This document shows, piece by piece, positions 61,271 to 64,000 of a stretch of DNA of 64,000 nt. Both the position numbers and the translations under genes were made by a program. This DNA comes from JBDHWG01 sp046328505 (lineage in GTDB: Bacteria > Chloroflexota > Anaerolineae > Epilineales > JAHCIE01), in the NCBI GenBank assembly GCA_046328505.1, contig JAXLWL010000004.1:310001-374000 (forward strand). Reading direction: 5' to 3'. The first letter of the stretch is position 1. Each line of letters starts with the position of its first letter. The notes below the pieces were generated by a model. That model worked only from the letters and a program-made list of their open reading frames with translations, was not told the origin of the DNA and searched no databases.

Positions 61271-61900
61271 TTACCGAGTCGGCGTTGGCTGGGGAGCCTG
61301 ACCGCCCTGGGCGCCGGCTGCGCCAGGTGTGGCGTTGGCCCCCTGTCGGCCGCCGCCGCCGCGGTTTCCGCCCTGACCGCTCTGGGCGCCAGCTGCGCCA
61401 GGCGTCGCGTTGGGGCCTGCGCCCTGGCGGCCACCGAACGCACCCTGGGGCACGATGTTGATGGAGCGGGCGGTAATATTGCCCTGGCTGTCCTGGTCGC
61501 CGGTGACCACGATGTTCTCGCCGGACTGTAGATCGCCTACCTTGACAGGTTCCTGCACCGTCCGCTGAATCTGTGTCTGGTCGGTCACAGTGACTTTGAC
61601 AGCAGCGTTAGCCGTGCTGAGATCGATTGTGTTGCCGGACACGTCCTTGATCGAGCCGAACGTTCCCCGGCCCTGGCCGTTCTGGCCGGCGAACCCGCCG
61701 GCTTGGCCGCCGTTCGCGCCGCCGAACCCGCCGCCCTGCGCCCCACCCTGGCCGCCCTGGCCGATGCCGCGGGACTGCAAGAAGTTGTTGCGGATCTCGT
61801 TGGCTTGCGCCTGACCCACCGTCTGACCGTAGAAGAACCCACCTACCGCGCCGACAGCCAGGAGCGCCAGCGCGACAACCGCAAAGATAACCGTTCGCAT
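61271..61900 (-). CDS. Exported Gly/Gln-rich DUF5666-like protein
   Basis: A 209-residue protein with a signal peptide or anchor to about residue 22. Residues 45-80 are Gly/Gln/Ala-rich. Residues 82-150 form a small beta barrel (GSIKDVSGNTIDLSTANAAVKV, DLQSGENIVVTGDQ), as in DUF5666. The C-terminus is low-complexity, with the unit NATPGAAGAQ repeated twice. GGAGGA precedes ATG 61900. It is likely an envelope protein of unknown role. Confidence 0.72.
   Translation of the reverse strand: MRTVIFAVVALALLAVGAVGGFFYGQTVGQAQANEIRNNFLQSRGIGQGGQGGAQGGGFGGANGGQAGGFAGQNGQGRGTFGSIKDVSGNTIDLSTANAAVKVTVTDQTQIQRTVQEPVKVGDLQSGENIVVTGDQDSQGNITARSINIVPQGAFGGRQGAGPNATPGAAGAQSGQGGNRGGGGRQGANATPGAAGAQGGQAPQPTPTR
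61308..61417. repeat. Direct repeat within the DUF5666-like gene
   Basis: A unit of about 33 bases around 61308-61342 recurs with few changes around 61384-61417. It encodes the duplicated NATPGAAGAQ peptide and may vary in copy number. Confidence 0.55.
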
Positions 61901-61921
61901 GCGAAAATCCTCCGAAAGCCT

Positions 61922-62137
61922 CTAGGGATGATAATGATCATAGAACAACGTATCGTACAACAGTTTGCCCAGGTAGCACAGCAGCAGGAAGACCAGCACG
62001 GGCACCTCGCCGTAAGCGAGCCAGCGCGGCGTCTGCTGGGGCACGGGGATGTGGGCAATCGCCAGCACTATCAGCACGGCCAGCAAGGCGCGGACCAGGG
62101 CAGTCAGCCACCGCCGCGTCATCGCCTGCTTCCGCAT
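61922..62137 (-). CDS. Small two-TM protein
   Basis: 71 residues with hydrophobic segments at about 9-28 and 41-62 and a His/Tyr-rich end (YDTLFYDHYHP). ATG 62137 follows AAGGATGG. No family is recognised. It is 21 bases from the start of the DUF5666-like gene on the same strand, so the two are probably cotranscribed. Confidence 0.6.
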   Translation of the reverse strand: MRKQAMTRRWLTALVRALLAVLIVLAIAHIPVPQQTPRWLAYGEVPVLVFLLLCYLGKLLYDTLFYDHYHP

Positions 62138-62167
62138 CTTCCATCCTTCGCTCTGAATAGGTACGCG

Positions 62168-62221
62168 CCCACGGGCTGCCGTGGGCCTTTGCACGAAAGG
62201 TGGGGGAGGTGTCTCCCCCAC
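62168..62221 (-). terminator. Two hairpins after the triplicated exported protein
   Basis: GTGGGGGA (62200-62207) pairs with TCCCCCAC (62214-62221), and GCCCACGG (62168-62175) with CCGTGGGC (62180-62187). Only the first has a slight T run (CCTTTCG). They lie 26 bases beyond the stop at 62248. Confidence 0.5.
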
Positions 62222-62247
62222 GCGCAAGTATTCAGTTGTGTTACGTC

Positions 62248-63237
62248 TTACGCACCCGAAGGCGCCGGTGTGGCGGGCTTGCCCTGGGGCGCGACCTTGT
62301 TAGGGAAGCGGCCCGCGCGGTCCATCAGCCCCGACACCAGGGTGTCGATATGGCTCTTAAACTGAGACGCCTGATCAGCCGTAATCTTGCCCTGCTGAAC
62401 GGCCTGATCGATGGCATTGTTTTCAGCCGTCACGATAGCCGCCTGAACGTCGGCCGGGTTTAGCCCCTTCGCCTGTGCCTGGGCGCGGATGCTCTGGCCG
62501 CCGGCGATCTTCTGCATCACGTCCGCGGAGGTTGTGTTGAGGGCCTTAGCGGCAGCCTCGAGGCCTGTGCGTCCCGCCACGAGACCAACCGGGTTGCCGG
62601 CCGGGCCTGGTCGGCCCGCGCCGGTCTTGGGCGTCCAGTTGTTCGACATAATGATCGGCAGCTGCTGGTCGATACGAGCGTCCGCCTTCTGCGCCTGGTC
62701 TGCGGTCAGATGGCCGTTCGTCTGCGCCTGGGCCACGCGGTCCTTGAGCGCCTTGGCGATAGCGGCCGAGACGGCGGCTGGATCGACATTCTGGGACTTG
62801 GCAATGTCGTTGAGGGACTTGCCCTGCCTGATTTGGGCCGTCAGGTCAGCAGGCTGAAGGTTGAGCACGGGGGCGGCAGCGTCGACAACGATCTTGGGGC
62901 CGGCGTATGCCATGCCCGGGCGACCCTTGCCGAAGAAGCCGAAGTTCTGGCCCGGCTGCCAGTTCTGGATGCGCGTGTCGAGCTGGTCAGCCTGAGACTG
63001 GGTGATCTTGCCGCTGGAGAGGCGCTGCGCGACAGTGTCCTTGGCCGCGTCACGCACGGCGGTGGCGAGAGCGTCCTCCGATGTGTTGAGGCGCTGCGCC
63101 AGCGCGCTCCAGAATGTCTTGGCCGCGCTCGGGGTCGCGTTCGGCGTGCTCCCTTGCGCGTGAACCACGACGCCGACACCCAGGGCCAGGGCGAGCGCGG
63201 CGACGACGGTTACTGCAATCAACGCTTTCCGAAACAT
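62248..63237 (-). CDS. Exported protein of three related helical repeats
   Basis: A 329-residue secreted protein with a signal peptide to about residue 28. Three similar units of about 85 residues follow, each with A-[LP]-x-L-[NQ]-[TP], then a helix and an end like KITQSQADQLDTRI (about 80), HLTADQAQKADARID (about 180) and KITADQASQFKSHID (about 295). Segments rich in Gly/Pro separate the units. It resembles the many LTxxQ-like or DUF-type repeat proteins exported by Chloroflexota, function unknown. GAGGAGG precedes ATG 63237 and lies inside an inverted repeat. Confidence 0.75.
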   Translation of the reverse strand: MFRKALIAVTVVAALALALGVGVVVHAQGSTPNATPSAAKTFWSALAQRLNTSEDALATAVRDAAKDTVAQRLSSGKITQSQADQLDTRIQNWQPGQNFGFFGKGRPGMAYAGPKIVVDAAAPVLNLQPADLTAQIRQGKSLNDIAKSQNVDPAAVSAAIAKALKDRVAQAQTNGHLTADQAQKADARIDQQLPIIMSNNWTPKTGAGRPGPAGNPVGLVAGRTGLEAAAKALNTTSADVMQKIAGGQSIRAQAQAKGLNPADVQAAIVTAENNAIDQAVQQGKITADQASQFKSHIDTLVSGLMDRAGRFPNKVAPQGKPATPAPSGA

Positions 63238-63245
63238 GGAAACGA

Positions 63246-63353
63246 TCCTCCTCGTGTAAATGCGTAGTCTGGTTTCTCACAGTGTGAGGCCCAGGGGGTG
63301 GTGGGTCCCGCGGCTTCACAACATCTGTGTCTACGCATTATACACGAGGAGGA
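63246..63353 (-). repeat. Inverted repeat flanking the leader of the triplicated gene
   Basis: The 22 bases at 63246-63267 and the 23 bases at 63331-63353 are complementary apart from one extra A. On the minus strand the proximal arm contains GAGGAGG, the ribosome binding site of the gene at 63237. The distal arm contains TATAAT. The loop of about 60 bases holds a run of G. Confidence 0.7.
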
Positions 63354-63416
63354 CTCGTGGAAGTTTCGGCCCTGGATGCGCCCGGACGCGCGTTTACAGT
63401 CTTTTTACATGGTATG

Positions 63417-64000
63417 TCATTGGAGCGTCGCGAGCCGCTCCGCCGCTTCGCTCATCGTGCCATCCGCGCGAATGGCAGCTTGGTAGGCGGCGCGCGCTTC
63501 GTCCGTCCGGCCCAACCCGCGCAGCGCTTCGGCAAGCTGGAGCTGCAGAGAGCCGTTGCCGTACGAGCCAGAGTAGCTCCGGTCGAGGGCCTTCTGAGCG
63601 GCGTCGAGCGCCTCATCATAGCGCCCTAGCTTATTCAGCAGCTTGATGCGGGTCGCGCTGTTGTTGCCCATGAAGGAATAGCCGAATCCGCGGCGAGCCG
63701 TGTAGCCGTCGAGAGCGTCGAGGGCGGCCTGGTACTGCTCGGCGCCAGTGTAGGCCTCGACGAGGCGGCCCCACGCGGTCCAGTCGTCGAGGTTCTCGTG
63801 GATGGCCTCGCGTAACTCTGGAATCGCGCGCTCGTACATCCCTTTGTCCGTCCAATCGTCGCCGAGGATGGCGGCGACGAGGGGCGCCTGGTCGGGACGG
63901 TAGACAGGAATGTAGCGCGTCCACTGGTAGTTCCAGCGCTGCTCAAAGCTGTCGTAGGGGATCGCCACGTTCGGCCCAAGCAGCGAATCGTCGACGTAGA
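63417..64000 (-). CDS. C39-family peptidase/TPR protein, C-terminal part (runs off the right edge)
   Basis: The frame stays open to the window edge, so the start lies outside. The first visible residues, DDSLLGPNVAIPYDSFEQRW, match the end of a C39-like cysteine peptidase domain found in many secreted proteins. TPR-type repeats follow (EQYQAALDALDGYTARR, GRYDEALDAAQKALDRS, LQLAEALRGLGRTDEARAAYQAAI). Its N-terminal catalytic Cys is not visible. The protein is probably exported or lipid-anchored. Confidence 0.75.
   Translation of the reverse strand, partial: YVDDSLLGPNVAIPYDSFEQRWNYQWTRYIPVYRPDQAPLVAAILGDDWTDKGMYERAIPELREAIHENLDDWTAWGRLVEAYTGAEQYQAALDALDGYTARRGFGYSFMGNNSATRIKLLNKLGRYDEALDAAQKALDRSYSGSYGNGSLQLQLAEALRGLGRTDEARAAYQAAIRADGTMSEAAERLATLQ

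Overview
The window is high-GC, gene-dense bacterial chromosome with no rRNA, tRNA, CRISPR array, transposase or phage gene that I can see. Several features together suggest a member of the Chloroflexota, probably from an uncultured lineage. Secreted proteins and lipoproteins carry Thr/Pro-rich linkers, and one ends in the C-terminal tail IYLPLLVR. There is a class F-type sortase, a 487-residue prolyl-tRNA synthetase without the usual bacterial insertion domain, and LexA boxes of the GAAC-N4-GTTC type. Species-level assignment is inference only.

Layout. 1-6,000: the start of homoserine dehydrogenase, small unknowns, an SDR oxidoreductase, then an ECF sigma / zinc-finger anti-sigma pair running into an ABC exporter. 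6,100-9,900: a stand-alone SWIM zinc-finger gene with a long leader, rsmI with a DUF763 gene, and a phosphoribosyltransferase. 9,900-16,400: ketopantoate reductase, YgfZ, a DJ-1/PfpI protein, a methyltransferase, then a phosphatase-lysA-glutaredoxin run. 16,400-27,000: ftsH, an aldehyde dehydrogenase, a TrmO-like protein, a frameshifted ModA-like lipoprotein, proS, a PhzF protein and a surface protein. 27,000-33,700: lexA and an SOS-controlled FtsK-like ATPase, then mntH-uspA behind a palindromic operator, an NTF2-like protein and a HAD phosphatase. 33,700-39,200: an M24 peptidase, an acyl-CoA thioesterase, typA, a CDF metal exporter and the sortase. 39,200-45,100: an operon like E. coli ybhGFSR under a TetR repressor. 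45,100-50,900: comEC with an acyl-CoA synthetase, a CAP-domain protein and comEA. 50,900-64,000: slipin/NfeD, an HDAC-like deacylase, an alkyltransferase-like protein, exported hydrolases, an MFS transporter, a second ABC-2 exporter, several small exported proteins and the end of a C39 peptidase/TPR protein.

How it fits together. Most of the window is housekeeping: amino acid synthesis, translation quality, proteolysis, metal homeostasis, competence and envelope. The regulatory DNA is unusually readable. Many promoters match TTGACA-16/17-TATAAT closely and carry palindromes inside or just after them (lexA, the FtsK-like gene, mntH, the NTF2-like gene, the tetR operon). The items most worth following up are the SOS-regulated FtsK-like ATPase that lacks a membrane anchor and gamma domain, the terminator-bearing leader in front of the SWIM gene, a terminator hairpin placed directly before typA, a ComEC whose metallo-beta-lactamase domain has lost its metal motif, and an inverted repeat that contains the ribosome binding site of a triplicated exported protein.
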